The position numbers and the translations under genes are program-made. From Donghicola tyrosinivorans (GTDB taxonomy: Bacteria; Pseudomonadota; Alphaproteobacteria; Rhodobacterales; Rhodobacteraceae), in contig NZ_PVTQ01000005.1 of NCBI RefSeq assembly GCF_003003355.1, positions 124,001-188,000 on the forward strand: 64,000 bases of DNA. Reading direction: 5' to 3'. Positions 45,855-56,137 of the stretch are shown here, piece after piece; the stretch's first letter is position 1, and the number at the start of each line of letters is the position of its first letter. The notes beneath the pieces were generated by a model. It saw only the letters and a program-made list of their open reading frames with translations, was not told the origin of the DNA and searched no databases.

Positions 45855-46208
45855 TCAAACAGCCAGCAAGGCGGCGGCAATCCGGCGCCCTTCGGAAAGC
45901 AGCACGTTGTAGGTCCGGCAAGCCGCGGGCGAGGTCATCGATTCGACACCAAGGCCCGCCTCTTCCAGCTGGTTGCGCAGACCGGTGGGGATATGGGCCA
46001 CCTCTTCGCCGGTGCCGATAAACAGAACATCCACCTGCCCCACCAGCGCCAGCAGCGGCTCGGCGTCGTCATAGCCGCCCCAGCCCCGAACGCCGGTATC
46101 ACTGATCAGAACCGAGCCCTCGACCACTTGTCCGCCAATGCGGAAGAACCCCGGCCCGTAGCCATCCACAGGAACGGCCGATGTGAAAACCACCTCGTTC
46201 ATACGCAT
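45855..46208 (-). CDS. Mth938-like domain protein (DUF498)
   Basis: 117-aa protein of the Mth938/NDUFAF3 family. Typical parts are VPVDGYGPGFFRIGGQVVEG, VLFIGTGEEVAHIPTGLRN and SPAACRTYNVLLSEGRRIAA. Relatives in mitochondria help complex I assembly; the bacterial role is not settled. It lies between secF and ccmA, an order I know from other alphaproteobacteria. ATG 46208 has an AAAGGAT site. Confidence 0.9.
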   Translation of the reverse strand: MRMNEVVFTSAVPVDGYGPGFFRIGGQVVEGSVLISDTGVRGWGGYDDAEPLLALVGQVDVLFIGTGEEVAHIPTGLRNQLEEAGLGVESMTSPAACRTYNVLLSEGRRIAAALLAV

Positions 46209-46239
46209 GGGTGTGATCCTTTCAACTGCGCGCTCCTAC

Positions 46240-46274
46240 AAAGAAAAAAGCGCGGAAACCATGTTCCGCGCTTT
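46240..46274 (-). terminator. Terminator of yajC-secD-secF
   Basis: AAAGCGCGGAA (46247-46257) and TTCCGCGCTTT (46264-46274) form a perfect 11-bp stem with a 6-base loop. On the minus strand it is followed by TTTCTTTG. It lies 7 bases after the secF stop. Confidence 0.85.
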
Positions 46275-46280
46275 CTAGCA

Positions 46281-47252
46281 TCAACTGTCGATGTTGGCGA
46301 ACTGATTGCCTGTTGGCCCGTCCTTGTCCTTGGACCAGTCGCGCTTGACGCCCAACTGCAACAGGATGGTCGAGGCCACAAAGATCGAACTGTAGGTACC
46401 GACCACGATCCCCCAAGTCATCGCAAAGACGAAGCCTCGGATCACATCGCCCCCCAGCACCAGCAGCGCAATCAGCGCGATCAACGTGGTGAACGAGGTC
46501 ATGAACGTCCGGCTCAGGGTCTCGTTGATCGAGAGGTTCAGCAGCTCTTTCAGTTCCATCTTCTTGTATTTGCGCAGGTTCTCGCGAACCCGGTCAAACA
46601 CAACCACCGTATCGTTCAGCGAATAGCCGACGATGGTCAGCAGCGCCGCGATGATCGCCAGATCGAAACGGATCTGAAGTTCCGAAAAGACGCCGATCGT
46701 CAGGATCACGTCGTGGATCAGGGCCACAACCGCGCCTACGGCGAACTGCCATTCAAAGCGCATCCAGATGTAGACCAGCACCACGGCAATCGCCACGATC
46801 ACCGCCAGAGCTGCCGTCTGGATCAACTCGCCCGAGACCTTCGGCCCCACGCTTTCGACCGAGATGAACTTGATGTCAGGCACATCAGCCGCCAGTGCGG
46901 CCTCAACGGTGGCAATCATCTCGGCGCTGATGGATTCCTCTTCGTTCTGCGCCTGAATGCGGATCATGCTGACGTTCTTGTCAGGACCGAAACCGGGGTC
47001 GAAGACCTCGGTGATGGTCACATCGCCAAGCGCCAGCCCCGCAAGCGCATTGCGATAGCCGCCGATATCCACCGGCTGTGCGCTTTCGGTCCGGATCGTC
47101 GTGCCGCCACGAAAGTCGATCCCGTAGTTCAGGCCCCGCAGCATAAAGCTGCCAAAAGCCAGAACGATCATGACCATCGAAATCCCCAGCCATAGCTTTG
47201 CGCGGCCAAAGAAATCGAACTTGGTGTCATCGGGTACAAATCTCAAACGCAT
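46281..47252 (-). CDS. secF: Protein translocase subunit SecF
   Basis: 323-aa RND-like membrane protein with six helices and a P4 periplasmic loop, which with SecD uses the proton gradient to finish protein export. GLNYGIDFRGGTTIRTE is the family signature; IVGYSLNDTVVVFDRVREN lies in the fourth helix region. ATG 47252 (MRLRFVPDDTKFDF) is the standard start; its codon begins 1 base after the secD stop. Confidence 0.97.
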   Translation of the reverse strand: MRLRFVPDDTKFDFFGRAKLWLGISMVMIVLAFGSFMLRGLNYGIDFRGGTTIRTESAQPVDIGGYRNALAGLALGDVTITEVFDPGFGPDKNVSMIRIQAQNEEESISAEMIATVEAALAADVPDIKFISVESVGPKVSGELIQTAALAVIVAIAVVLVYIWMRFEWQFAVGAVVALIHDVILTIGVFSELQIRFDLAIIAALLTIVGYSLNDTVVVFDRVRENLRKYKKMELKELLNLSINETLSRTFMTSFTTLIALIALLVLGGDVIRGFVFAMTWGIVVGTYSSIFVASTILLQLGVKRDWSKDKDGPTGNQFANIDS

Positions 47253-47253
47253 C

Positions 47254-48918
47254 TCAGACCTCGATGGTTTTGGGGCGCTTGCGGTCGAACCACAGGACAA
47301 CCAGCAGACGGGTGACATAAACGGCGGTGAAGACCGAGGTAACGATCCCCAGACCCAGTGTCACGGCAAAGCCCCGCACCGGACCCGATCCCATCACGAA
47401 CAAGATCACAGCCGTCAGGAAGGTGGTCAGGTTAGCATCCACAATCGCGCTAAGAGCCTTTTCATAGCCAAGCGAGATCGCACGGGCCGGACCTTTTGCA
47501 GTGCGCAGTTCCTCGCGGATACGCTCGAACACCAGCACGTTGGCGTCCACTGCCATACCGATGGTCAGAACGATGCCCGCGATCCCCGGCAGGGTCAGCG
47601 TGGCCCCCATCAGCGACAAGAGGCCAAAGATCAGCGCCACGTTGATCACCAGTGCGATGTTGGCAAAGATGCCAAAGAGACCGTAGCTGGCCACCATGAA
47701 GCCGACCACCGCAAGCGACGCGACGACCGACGCAAGCTTGCCGGCATCAATGCTGTCCTGCCCCAGTTCGGGGCCAATGGTCCGCTCTTCAAGGAAATCC
47801 AGACCGGCAGGCAAAGCGCCCGCCCGCAGAAGGACCGCCAGATTGGTGCTTTCCTCAACGGTAAAGTTACCGGTGATGATGCCCGACCCGCCCGGAATGT
47901 GGCTTTGGATTACCGGCGCGCTGACGACTTCGCCGTCCAGAACGATGGCAAAGGGGCTGCCGATATTCTCGGCGGTGTAGTCCCCGAACTTGCGCGCGCC
48001 TTGGGGATTAAAGCGGAAGCTGACCGCAGGGCGGCCATTCTGGTCAAAGGACGGCTGCGCATCCACCAGCTGCTCGCCAGTGACAACCGGCGCTTGCTCT
48101 AGGATGTAGTAGACATCTTTTTCGTCCAGCGACGGCAGCACTTCGTTGCCCACACCAGGGGCAGCATCGGCGCTGTTGGCACGGCTTACGACGGGCTGGA
48201 AGGTCAATTGCGCGGTGGTGCCGATGATGGCCTTCAGCTCAGCGGCGCTCCCGATACCGGGCACCTGAATCAGGATCCGGTCAGTGCCCTGACGCTGAAT
48301 GGTCGGTTCACGGGTGCCAACTTCGTCGATACGGCGACGGATAATTTCCAGCGCCTGACGCAAGGTCCGCTCATCGGTCGCCAGCTTTTCAGCCTCAGAC
48401 AAGGTGATGATGACGTCGGCCCCTTGAGCGATCACATCCAGATCGCTCGCACCCGCACCGGTCAGCGAGGTCACAGGACGGGCCAGACCGCTAACAACCT
48501 CGACCGCGCGGTCGATGCCTTCGGGCTGGCTGATACGCACACGCAGCTGGTCAGCAGCGTCTGTTTCCTGAAGCCGAATGGTACCGACGGCGGCACGCTC
48601 GCCCCGCAGAGCATCGCGCACCTCGGGCCAGAGGGCCTCCATGCGCTGGACATAAACATCTTCCACCCGGACTTCGGCCAGCAGATGGGCACCGCCCCGC
48701 AGGTCAAGACCAAGGTTCACAATGCTGGAAGGCAGGAACGACGGCCAGAGACCGGCCTTTTCCTGATTTTCCGGCGTATCTGCGCCTTTTTCAATCGCCG
48801 CCTGAGCGTCATTGGACTGCTCGACGCGGCTGTAAAACGCATTGGGCAGCGCCAGTGCCAAACCGATGGCCACAAGGCCCCAGATCAGCACGCGCTTCCA
48901 CAACTCAATCTGAAGCAT
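47254..48918 (-). CDS. secD: Protein translocase subunit SecD
   Basis: 554-aa partner of SecF. N-terminal helix (about 9-26), then GLDLRGGAHLLAEVRVEDV, the large P1 periplasmic domain, and the C-terminal helices with AGIVLTIGMAVDANVLVFER, the conserved Asp of the proton path. The length is normal for alphaproteobacteria. It starts 30 bases after yajC. Confidence 0.97.
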   Translation of the reverse strand: MLQIELWKRVLIWGLVAIGLALALPNAFYSRVEQSNDAQAAIEKGADTPENQEKAGLWPSFLPSSIVNLGLDLRGGAHLLAEVRVEDVYVQRMEALWPEVRDALRGERAAVGTIRLQETDAADQLRVRISQPEGIDRAVEVVSGLARPVTSLTGAGASDLDVIAQGADVIITLSEAEKLATDERTLRQALEIIRRRIDEVGTREPTIQRQGTDRILIQVPGIGSAAELKAIIGTTAQLTFQPVVSRANSADAAPGVGNEVLPSLDEKDVYYILEQAPVVTGEQLVDAQPSFDQNGRPAVSFRFNPQGARKFGDYTAENIGSPFAIVLDGEVVSAPVIQSHIPGGSGIITGNFTVEESTNLAVLLRAGALPAGLDFLEERTIGPELGQDSIDAGKLASVVASLAVVGFMVASYGLFGIFANIALVINVALIFGLLSLMGATLTLPGIAGIVLTIGMAVDANVLVFERIREELRTAKGPARAISLGYEKALSAIVDANLTTFLTAVILFVMGSGPVRGFAVTLGLGIVTSVFTAVYVTRLLVVLWFDRKRPKTIEV

Positions 48919-48948
48919 CCGCTGCCCCTTTAAGTCTGGGTGAAATAA

Positions 48949-49233
48949 TTACTCGGACTTCGCCGGTTCGGTCTTGCTCAAAACCTGCGCAATGGTCGAC
49001 TTGACGACGCGAACTTTGACGCCTTCGGCGATTTCCAGTTCCACTTCGTTGTCGTCTTTGACTTTCGAAACCTTACCGATCACGCCGCCTTGGGTGACAA
49101 CCTGATCGCCGCGACGCAGGTTCTGAACCATATTCTGATGTTCTTTCATCTTTTTCTGCTGGGGACGGATCAGCAGGAAATACATGATCGCGAAGATCAG
49201 GATGAGGGGCACAAACTGCGCGAATGCTTCCAT
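48949..49233 (-). CDS. yajC: Preprotein translocase subunit YajC
   Basis: 94-aa single-helix membrane protein of the SecDF-YajC complex. The helix at about 4-22 (FAQFVPLILIFAIMYFLLI) is followed by RPQQKKMKEHQNMVQNLRRG and a KOW-like GVIGKVSKVKDD region. First gene of yajC-secD-secF. AGGAAG site upstream. Confidence 0.96.
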   Translation of the reverse strand: MEAFAQFVPLILIFAIMYFLLIRPQQKKMKEHQNMVQNLRRGDQVVTQGGVIGKVSKVKDDNEVELEIAEGVKVRVVKSTIAQVLSKTEPAKSE

Positions 49234-49376
49234 TGGAGGTCTTCCTTGTCAAAGTAGGCGGGTTTTCCCGCGTGTCGGGCGGAAACTATGCGCGGCAAGC
49301 ATGCTTTGCAAGGCACGGCGGGGCGCATTTCCCATGCACCCTGCCCATTCGTCCTGATAGTTTGCGCAGATCGCGG

Positions 49377-50270
49377 TCAGACGCCCGCTGTCGCGTAGAC
49401 ATTCCCCGACAACTGAGACGCCAGAACATCACGCACCAGCATCAGATCATCGCCATTGTACGACAGCATCGCGCCCTCGGCGGTATCGCGGATACTGATG
49501 GACACATTCGCCCGCGAGGCAGAAATGACGTCAGAGTCATCATAATCGATGTAAATAATTTCGCCGCTTTCATAGTCGTCGATTTCCAGCACATCTTCGT
49601 CGCCGGTGTAGACCGTGTAGAAAAAGTCATCGCCCGCGCCGCCGATCAAAGTATCGCCGTGATCCCCGATCAGCGTGTCATTGCCGTCACCGCCATCCAG
49701 AATATCCTGACCGTCAAATGTCCGGTCCAGCGTCTCCATCGCGATTAGCATGTCATCGCCGCTGCCCCCCAGCAGGGTCGAGCTGCCGTCAAAGTCCATC
49801 AGCAAATCAACGCCGTCGCCACCGATCAGCGTGTCTTGGTCATTCTCATCGGCAAGACCATCCAGAATGATGTCATCGCCAGCGCCACCGTCATAATAGT
49901 CGGTGCCATCGGCAATCGAGGTAGAGCCCCCGGTGATCACCCCCATGATGTCCCCGACAATGGCATCCGCCAGCGCGGCCGCGGCGGTCGCGTTACCTTC
50001 AAGGTTCTTGGTGTCCACATCAGGGAATTCGCCACCGATCAGCATGTCATCGCCGTCGCCCCCTTCGATCGTGTCATCGCCGGCGCCCGACAGGATCAAA
50101 TCTTCCCCGCCGCCACCTCTGATCAGGTCATCGCCTTTCGAGCCCGCAAGAACGTCATTGTCCTCGGACCCCTCAAGGTTCTCGTCTTCGGCGCCGAACA
50201 TGCCCTCACCGGTAATTGACGAGTAGACACCAGCCATTCCCAACATGCTGAAAAGCATTAACAAAAGCAT
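49377..50270 (-). CDS. RTX-type calcium-binding repeat protein
   Basis: 297-aa acidic protein with hemolysin-type calcium-binding nonapeptides (GGxGxDxUx). Two blocks are visible: residues about 35-80 (SKGDDLIRGGGGEDLILSGA, GGDGDDMLIGG) and about 125-225 (GGAGDDIILDG, GGSGDDMLIAM, GGDGNDTLIGD, GGAGDDFFYTV). A hydrophobic stretch (1-18) opens the protein; a type I secretion signal would be at the C-terminus. No secretion genes are adjacent. The role is unknown, probably an exported or surface protein. Confidence 0.85.
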   Translation of the reverse strand: MLLLMLFSMLGMAGVYSSITGEGMFGAEDENLEGSEDNDVLAGSKGDDLIRGGGGEDLILSGAGDDTIEGGDGDDMLIGGEFPDVDTKNLEGNATAAAALADAIVGDIMGVITGGSTSIADGTDYYDGGAGDDIILDGLADENDQDTLIGGDGVDLLMDFDGSSTLLGGSGDDMLIAMETLDRTFDGQDILDGGDGNDTLIGDHGDTLIGGAGDDFFYTVYTGDEDVLEIDDYESGEIIYIDYDDSDVISASRANVSISIRDTAEGAMLSYNGDDLMLVRDVLASQLSGNVYATAGV

Positions 50271-50663
50271 TGGTTACTATCCTCACGTGCAAACATCTTA
50301 TATCTGCAATCAGAGCTAACAAATTACTGAAATATCCAAAGGATTTTCTGGACTAGCCAGAAATGGCGAGGCCCCCCAAAGGTATCACTCAAATAACTGA
50401 TTTTAAACGAAATTTCAGAAAACCTGCGTCTTCAAAAGGTGAAAACTTGGTAAATGCCAGAAAATGACCCACTTTACGTCCCGTAATCTGCCGGACGACC
50501 GCCAGAAAGCTGCCGCATTTCGCGCCTGACACCTGCGTCACCCGCCCTGCAAGCACCGAATCGCAACACCGCAAAAGGCGAACGGTCAAACTCCTTACGC
50601 CTTGGGTACACCTTGGCGAAAATCTGGGGCATAAGACCCGCGACGACTCAGGAGACAAAACCC
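50271..50663. other. Intergenic region between the RTX gene and serS
   Basis: About 390 bases between divergent genes, AT-rich near the RTX gene. It must hold both promoters, but no site stands out enough to call. Short frames here lack ribosome sites and look like noise. Confidence 0.5.
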
Positions 50664-51956
50664 ATGCATGACATCCGCTACATCCGCGAGAACGCAGCAG
50701 CTTTCGACGCCGCACTTGCCCGCCGGGGCATGGAGCCTGTCTCGCCCTCGATCCTGGCCGTTGACACCGCGCGCCGCGAAAAGATCCTGGCCGCCGAAAC
50801 CGCGCAGGCTGAACAGAACAAGGCCAGCAAGGAAGTGGGCGCAGCCAAGGCCCGCGGCGATGAGGATGAATTCCAGCGCCTGCGTACCCTCGTGGCCGAC
50901 AAAAAGGCCGAAGTGGCCCGCCTGAACGATGAGGCCAAAGCCGAAGACGCCAAGCTGGCCGAGATGCTGATGGGCATCCCCAACCTGCCCTTCGACGATG
51001 TGCCGGACGGCGCCGATGAGGAAGACAACGTCGAGATCAAACGCTGGGGCACCCCGCGCGAGATCGATTTTGACGCCAAAGAACACTTTGAAATCGCAGG
51101 CGTCGTGCCCGGTATGGACTTTGCCACCGCAGGCAAGCTGTCCGGCTCGCGCTTTGTGGTGCTAACCGGCTCCATCGCCCGCATCCACCGCGCTCTGGCC
51201 CAGTTCATGGTGAACACCCATGTGGACGAAAACGGCCTGACCGAAGCTTGGACCCCCGTTCTGGTCCGCGAAGAGATGATGTACGGCACCGGCCAGCTGC
51301 CGAAGTTCGGCGAAGACAGCTATCAGACCACCAACGGCTGGTGGATGGTGCCCACCGCCGAGGTCACCCTGACCAACTTCGTCAATGGCGAGACCATCGA
51401 AGAGGCAACCCTGCCCCGCCGCTACGTGGCCCACACCCAGTGCTTCCGCTCGGAAGCCGGCAGCGCAGGCCGTGACACCTCGGGCATGCTGCGGCAGCAC
51501 CAGTTCGAAAAAGTCGAAATGGTCTCGATCACCAAACCCGAAGACAGCCGCGGGGAACTGGACCGGATGACCGCCTGCGCCGAAGGCATCCTTGAACGCC
51601 TCGGCCTGCCCTACCGTACCGTTGCGCTCTGCACCGGCGACATGGGCTTTGGTGCGCGCCGCACCCATGACATCGAAGTCTGGCTGCCTGGTCAGAACAA
51701 ATACCGCGAGATCAGCTCGGTCTCGGTCTGCGGTGACTTCCAAGCCCGCCGCATGAACGCCCGCTTCAAGCCCACAGGCGGCGGCAAGCCCGAATTCCTG
51801 CACACCCTCAACGGCTCGGGCCTCGCTGTAGGTCGCTGCCTCATCGCAGTACTAGAGAACGGCCAGCAAGCAGACGGCAGCATCACCCTGCCAGAGGTCC
51901 TGCACCCCTACTTGGGCGGGAAAACCACCCTGACCGCCGAAGGCACCCTGATCTGA
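50664..51956 (+). CDS. serS: Seryl-tRNA synthetase
   Basis: 430-aa class II aaRS. N-terminal coiled-coil arm (about 28-105) that grips the tRNA-Ser variable arm. Motif 2 is [20 protein letters not shown] and motif 3 is [20 protein letters not shown] 50664 ([10 protein letters not shown]) has an AGGAG site; in-frame sequence upstream to 50613 is not needed. A strong terminator follows. Confidence 0.98.
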   Translation: MHDIRYIRENAAAFDAALARRGMEPVSPSILAVDTARREKILAAETAQAEQNKASKEVGAAKARGDEDEFQRLRTLVADKKAEVARLNDEAKAEDAKLAEMLMGIPNLPFDDVPDGADEEDNVEIKRWGTPREIDFDAKEHFEIAGVVPGMDFATAGKLSGSRFVVLTGSIARIHRALAQFMVNTHVDENGLTEAWTPVLVREEMMYGTGQLPKFGEDSYQTTNGWWMVPTAEVTLTNFVNGETIEEATLPRRYVAHTQCFRSEAGSAGRDTSGMLRQHQFEKVEMVSITKPEDSRGELDRMTACAEGILERLGLPYRTVALCTGDMGFGARRTHDIEVWLPGQNKYREISSVSVCGDFQARRMNARFKPTGGGKPEFLHTLNGSGLAVGRCLIAVLENGQQADGSITLPEVLHPYLGGKTTLTAEGTLI

Positions 51957-51964
51957 TCAACAAG

Positions 51965-51994
51965 ACGCCCGCCTCGCAAAAGGCGGGCGTTTTC
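51965..51994 (+). terminator. Terminator of serS
   Basis: ACGCCCGCCT (51965-51974) and AGGCGGGCGT (51981-51990) form a perfect 10-bp stem with a 6-base loop, followed by TTTC. Confidence 0.87.
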
Positions 51995-52010
51995 AATTCG
52001 CAAGAACATA

Positions 52011-52340
52011 ATGCGCCCGAACGGCAAATCACTGAACCGGCACTTCAAGAGCCCTGTATCAGCGGCTGGCACCGGCGCGATCCTATTTCTGATCAGCGTT
52101 CCGCTGCACCTATTGGCCCCTGATCAGACCTCGGTGCTGATCGCTCCCCTGACCCTCACACTTATCGCTGGCGCCTACATCAGCTTCGGCGCGACCTCCG
52201 CACTGGCCAGCACATTCTGACAAGAACTCACCGTCGCCCTGCAGTTCAGCGCATGCGCCTTCGCAGGTTTCACCTTCGATACGCGATTGATCCCCGCAGT
52301 GCGCGCAGCGGTCTTCCTGCTAATCCGACTGCCTTCCTAA
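52011..52340 (+). pseudogene. Small membrane protein gene, apparently decayed
   Basis: The first 69 codons encode a two-helix protein (GTGAILFLISVPLHLLAP, VLIAPLTLTLIAGAYISFG) and end at TGA (52218-52220). The same frame then stays open for 39 codons (QELTVALQFSACAFAGFTFD) to TAA 52340 and still reads as membrane protein. The TGA falls where a Trp codon (TGG) would fit. So a longer membrane protein gene probably has been cut by a nonsense change and lost its 3' part. Alternatively the 69-aa product is real by itself. Confidence 0.45.
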
Positions 52341-52380
52341 ATCTGCCCAAACAAAAAGGCGCCAAGCTCGCGCCCGCGCC

Positions 52381-52431
52381 TTTCATCTTGGTTAAAATAC
52401 CTTCGGGGGTCCGGGGGCAGACAGCCCCCGG
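52381..52431 (-). repeat. Dispersed 3'-end repeat (GGTATTT type) with GC hairpin
   Basis: On the minus strand the hairpin arms CCGGGGGC (52431-52424) and GCCCCCGG (52418-52411) with a 5-base loop are followed by GGTATTTTAACCAAGATGAA (52401-52382). It starts 23 bases after the der stop and points with der. It is nearly the same as 18616-18667. Confidence 0.7.
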
Positions 52432-52454
52432 CGGACACCACTGGCGAACCGGCC

Positions 52455-53930
52455 TTACGTCTTCGGTCCTTTGCCAAGGTGCTTTTTCAGCTTCGAAGGC
52501 TGCGCCTTCTTCTTGTTCTGATAGGGGTTCCGGTCCCCTTGCCCGCGCATATAAAGGCGGATCGGCGTGCCGGGCATATCAAAGTCCTCGCGCAAGCCAT
52601 TGATAAGATATCGGGAATAGCTTTCGGGCATCTTATCAGGGTGCGAGCACATGACCACAAATCCCGGCGGACGGGTCTTGGCTTGCGTCATATAGCGCAG
52701 CTTGATCCGGCGACCGTTGGGTGCCGGCGGCGGGTGCGCCGCAACCATACCTTCCAGCCAGCGGTTCAGCTTCGCGGTGCTGACGCGGCGGTTCCACACA
52801 TCGTGGGCGCGTTCGATCGCCGCCCGCAGACGCTCCAACCCGCGGCCGGTCTTGGCCGAAACGGTGATCAGCGGTGCGCCGCGCAGCTGGGGTAGCAGAC
52901 GCTCGAAGGATTCTTTCAACTCCTTCAGCTTGTCCTGCTTCTCATCCTCGATGTCCCACTTGTTCACCGCAACAACCACCGCACGGCCTTCGCGTTCGGC
53001 CAGATCGGCGATGCGCAAATCTTGTTGTTCAAAGGGGATCGCCGCGTCCAGCAGCACCACCACAACCTCGGCGAACTTCACCGCCCGCAGACCGTCGGAC
53101 ACCGACAGCTTCTCAACCTTGTCCTGCACCTTGGCGCGCTTGCGCATACCGGCAGTATCAAAGATCCGAACGGGCAAGCCGTTCCAGTCAATGCGCAGGG
53201 CAATCGCGTCACGGGTGATGCCCGCTTCCGGCCCCGTCAGCAGACGATCCTCGCCCAAAATTTTGTTGATCAGCGTAGACTTACCGGCGTTCGGTCGGCC
53301 AACAACGGCCACCTGAAGCGGCTTGTTAACCGTCGGACGGAAGGCCTTTTCATCCGCCTCGGCGTCAAAGTCGTCCTCATCGTCGCCCACTTCGACCTCG
53401 GTCTCGGGGGCTTCTTCTTCGGCGCGCTTTTCGAATTCCTCGGACAGAGGCAGCAGCTGCACGTAAAGATCGTTCATGCCTTCGCCGTGTTCGGCAGAAA
53501 GGCGGATCGGCTCACCCAATCCCAGACCCCAAGCCTCAAGCACACCCGCATCCGCAGCCGAGCCTTCGCCCTTGTTCGCCGCCAGAATGACGTGCTTGGC
53601 CCGCTTGCGCAGGATTTCGGCAAATATTTCGTCCACGGGGGTCACGCCGACCCGCGCGTCGATCATGAACAGACAGATGTCTGCCATGTCCACGGCACGT
53701 TCTGTCAGGCGGCGCATCCGGCCTTGAAGGCTGTCGTCAGTTGCGTCTTCCAGACCTGCGGTGTCGATCACGGTAAAGCGCAGGTCCGCAAGGCGTGCGT
53801 CCCCTTCGCGCAAATCGCGCGTTACGCCGGGCTGGTCATCCACCAGCGCCAGTCGTTTCCCAACAAGGCGATTGAACAGCGTGGACTTGCCCACGTTGGG
53901 GCGGCCCACGATGGCCAGCGAGAATGTCAT
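52455..53930 (-). CDS. der: Ribosome biogenesis GTPase Der
   Basis: 491-aa double-Era GTPase needed for 50S assembly. First G domain P-loop GRPNVGKST (9-17), second GRPNAGKST near 213. NKWD of the second domain and the C-terminal KH-like domain (about 375-470) are present. The linker between the G domains is long and acidic ([20 protein letters not shown], near 174-193). Basic C-terminal tail ([16 protein letters not shown]). It sits downstream of bamB, a common order. Confidence 0.97.
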   Translation of the reverse strand: MTFSLAIVGRPNVGKSTLFNRLVGKRLALVDDQPGVTRDLREGDARLADLRFTVIDTAGLEDATDDSLQGRMRRLTERAVDMADICLFMIDARVGVTPVDEIFAEILRKRAKHVILAANKGEGSAADAGVLEAWGLGLGEPIRLSAEHGEGMNDLYVQLLPLSEEFEKRAEEEAPETEVEVGDDEDDFDAEADEKAFRPTVNKPLQVAVVGRPNAGKSTLINKILGEDRLLTGPEAGITRDAIALRIDWNGLPVRIFDTAGMRKRAKVQDKVEKLSVSDGLRAVKFAEVVVVLLDAAIPFEQQDLRIADLAEREGRAVVVAVNKWDIEDEKQDKLKELKESFERLLPQLRGAPLITVSAKTGRGLERLRAAIERAHDVWNRRVSTAKLNRWLEGMVAAHPPPAPNGRRIKLRYMTQAKTRPPGFVVMCSHPDKMPESYSRYLINGLREDFDMPGTPIRLYMRGQGDRNPYQNKKKAQPSKLKKHLGKGPKT

Positions 53931-53977
53931 TGTGCGACTCCGTCAGATCAAGTCGCCTCCCTTACAGCAAAGCTGCG

Positions 53978-55291
53978 TCAACGGAAAGCGAGGAGTTGGC
54001 CTTTGCGCGAGACAACGTAGACCGTGCCATTCACCACCACAGGGGGGGTAGCGGCACCGCCGTTGATCGCGACTTCGCTGGTCAGGGCACCGCTTTCAGC
54101 GTTGTAGCTGCGCAGATACCCGTCGCTAGAGGTGATCACAATCTGACCATCCACCAGCAGCGGCCCGTAGTGCGCGAATACCGCATCACGGCGACGCGGA
54201 CGCTTGGCCTGATAGTTCGGCAGCTCGGTCCCCCAGATGCGGGTGCCATCGGTGGCATCCAGACGCATCAACTCGTTCCGGTCAGAGATCAGGTAAACCG
54301 AATCCGAGGTCACAGCGACAGGACCCAAGGCCCCTTCAGGTGCGCTCCAGACGCGATTGCCCGTATCCAGTTCCAGCGCGACAAGGCTGCCCGACTGGTT
54401 CGAGATATAGACCTTGTTGCCGTCGACCACCGGATCGCCGGTGATTGCACTGATTTGGCTTAGGGCCAGACCGTTGCGGGTGCCAGCAACCGATGCATCC
54501 CAGCGGCGCACGCCACCCTGACGGAAGGCCGCCATTACATCGCCATTGCTGAAGGGGAAGATCACCAGTTGATCGGTCACCGCAGGGGCCGGACCGCCAA
54601 CGACCGAGGCACCACTGCCCACGCCGTCCAGCTGCCAGCGCACGCGGCCATTGGATTTATCGATTGCCCAAGCGCGGTTCGCGCCCGACACGAAATACAG
54701 CAGATCGCCATAAACCGTGGGCGTGCCCGAAGCACCAGACTCCAGCTCTTGCTGCCATAGAACCGCACCAGTGGCGGTATCCAGCGCGGTGATCGCGCCA
54801 AAGCTGCTGGCAGCAAAGACAACATTGCCATCCACGGCCAGACCACCGCCCGATCCCTGCTTGGTGTCATCGCGCATGGGGGTCAGATCATGGGTCCACA
54901 GCACCGCGCCACTGGTCGAGGTCGCTTGAACGGTCGCCTGCGCGTCGATGGTAAAGATGCGGCCATCGGCAACCACCGGCTCGGCGGTGATGCGGTGGGC
55001 GCGATCTTCGGACTGGCCGATATTCACCGCCATCACTTGCGTCAGCGGGAACGAGACGCTGAGGTTGCCGGGGTTATTGCGGGCGTTCACATGGGCCTGG
55101 GGCCATGCGCTCAGGTTCTGTGCCGCGGGCATCGCTGCGGCGCGGGGCTGATCGTCAAAGACCAGCTGCGGCACTTCGCCGTCCAGCGTCAGGCGATCGC
55201 CCGGCAGGATGATCTCGGGTTCGGCGCAAGCGGTCAGCAGCGTGGTCGTGGCAAGAACTGCAATCAGTGCAGAGCGGCGGCAGATCGTCAT
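53978..55291 (-). CDS. bamB: Outer membrane assembly lipoprotein BamB family
   Basis: 437-aa PQQ-like beta-propeller lipoprotein of the BAM complex. Lipobox LLTAC with Cys22 after MTICRRSALIAVLATTTLLT. Repeated blade motifs such as GAVLWTHDLTP, GAVLWQQELESGASGTPTVY, GRVRWQLDGV, NRVWSAPEG and TRIWGTELP. An AAGGATGACACG leader precedes the ATG. It lies between a YfgM-like gene and der; the yfgM-bamB-der order is conserved in proteobacteria. Confidence 0.94.
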   Translation of the reverse strand: MTICRRSALIAVLATTTLLTACAEPEIILPGDRLTLDGEVPQLVFDDQPRAAAMPAAQNLSAWPQAHVNARNNPGNLSVSFPLTQVMAVNIGQSEDRAHRITAEPVVADGRIFTIDAQATVQATSTSGAVLWTHDLTPMRDDTKQGSGGGLAVDGNVVFAASSFGAITALDTATGAVLWQQELESGASGTPTVYGDLLYFVSGANRAWAIDKSNGRVRWQLDGVGSGASVVGGPAPAVTDQLVIFPFSNGDVMAAFRQGGVRRWDASVAGTRNGLALSQISAITGDPVVDGNKVYISNQSGSLVALELDTGNRVWSAPEGALGPVAVTSDSVYLISDRNELMRLDATDGTRIWGTELPNYQAKRPRRRDAVFAHYGPLLVDGQIVITSSDGYLRSYNAESGALTSEVAINGGAATPPVVVNGTVYVVSRKGQLLAFR

Positions 55292-55329
55292 CGTGTCATC
55301 CTTCGCGGCATTGGGTTCCAGAACAGCGC

Positions 55330-55992
55330 TTACTGCGCGCCATCTGCGGGCAGCACGGCCCCCAGAGCGGTCAGCGCGTCGGCAATCCGCTGGCGTTGGC
55401 TTGCGGTGGTTTCAGCATCTTCGACGATGCGTTGCAGACCGTCACGGGCGGCCTCGGTGTTTCCGGCACCAGCCTCAAGATAGGCCAGTTGCTCCATAGC
55501 CAGCAGGCGGAAGGGCGCGCCGGGCTGTGCCAGTGCCTCATATCCCAGACGCTGGCTGTCCAGATCCTGTTCGGGGGCAAGTGTCAGCGCCTTCAGGGCG
55601 GCCAGATCACGGTAGACGCGGGGCAAGCCACCGTCCTGCGCGATGGTCTGAAGGACAGCCACCGCATCAGCGCGCTGATCCGCATCCAGCAGTTCAACCG
55701 CTTGCAGTTGCTTCAGCACTGCCGCCAGTTTCGGGTCCGCCGCTGTGATCGAAGCCAGCGCCGCTGCGCGGGCCGCTGCATCTTCGCCGGTCGAGGCATC
55801 AATCACCGCGTCCCCTGCCGCCTGAGCGGCTGCCGTGGTCTGCGCCTTTTGCCATTCGGTCCAAGCGGCACCGCCGACAAGAGCAACAACAGCCAACGCT
55901 GCAATCCAGCCGTAGCGGCGCACATAGCCGAAAAGGCGGTCACGACGCAGGTCTTCGGTTACCTCGTCAATAAAACTGTCGGTATTGCTCAT
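55330..55992 (-). CDS. YfgM-like tetratricopeptide membrane protein
   Basis: 220-aa inner-membrane protein with one helix (about 27-43, GWIAALAVVALVGGAAW) and a periplasmic TPR-like helical domain (about 60-215). Matches the YfgM/TPR_21 family, which works as a periplasmic chaperone partner near the Sec translocon. The N-terminus MSNTDSFIDEVTEDLRRDRL is typical of alphaproteobacterial members. First gene of the yfgM-bamB-der group. Confidence 0.88.
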   Translation of the reverse strand: MSNTDSFIDEVTEDLRRDRLFGYVRRYGWIAALAVVALVGGAAWTEWQKAQTTAAAQAAGDAVIDASTGEDAAARAAALASITAADPKLAAVLKQLQAVELLDADQRADAVAVLQTIAQDGGLPRVYRDLAALKALTLAPEQDLDSQRLGYEALAQPGAPFRLLAMEQLAYLEAGAGNTEAARDGLQRIVEDAETTASQRQRIADALTALGAVLPADGAQ

Positions 55993-56137
55993 GATGTCCC
56001 CGTAACTCTTTGTTCTTCTCTAACCCTAAGCCTAACCGGTTGCCAAGTACTGCAACTTGCCAGCCGCCCTTGCCACACCACTTATGAGACCAGAGGTCAT
56101 GCCTGTGTCACGAATGGTCAATTTATTTATCTAAACT

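Noticed and set aside
50389-50715. Minus-strand 108-codon frame in the serS upstream gap
   Set aside because: Arg/Cys-rich, no ribosome site, overlaps the serS start.
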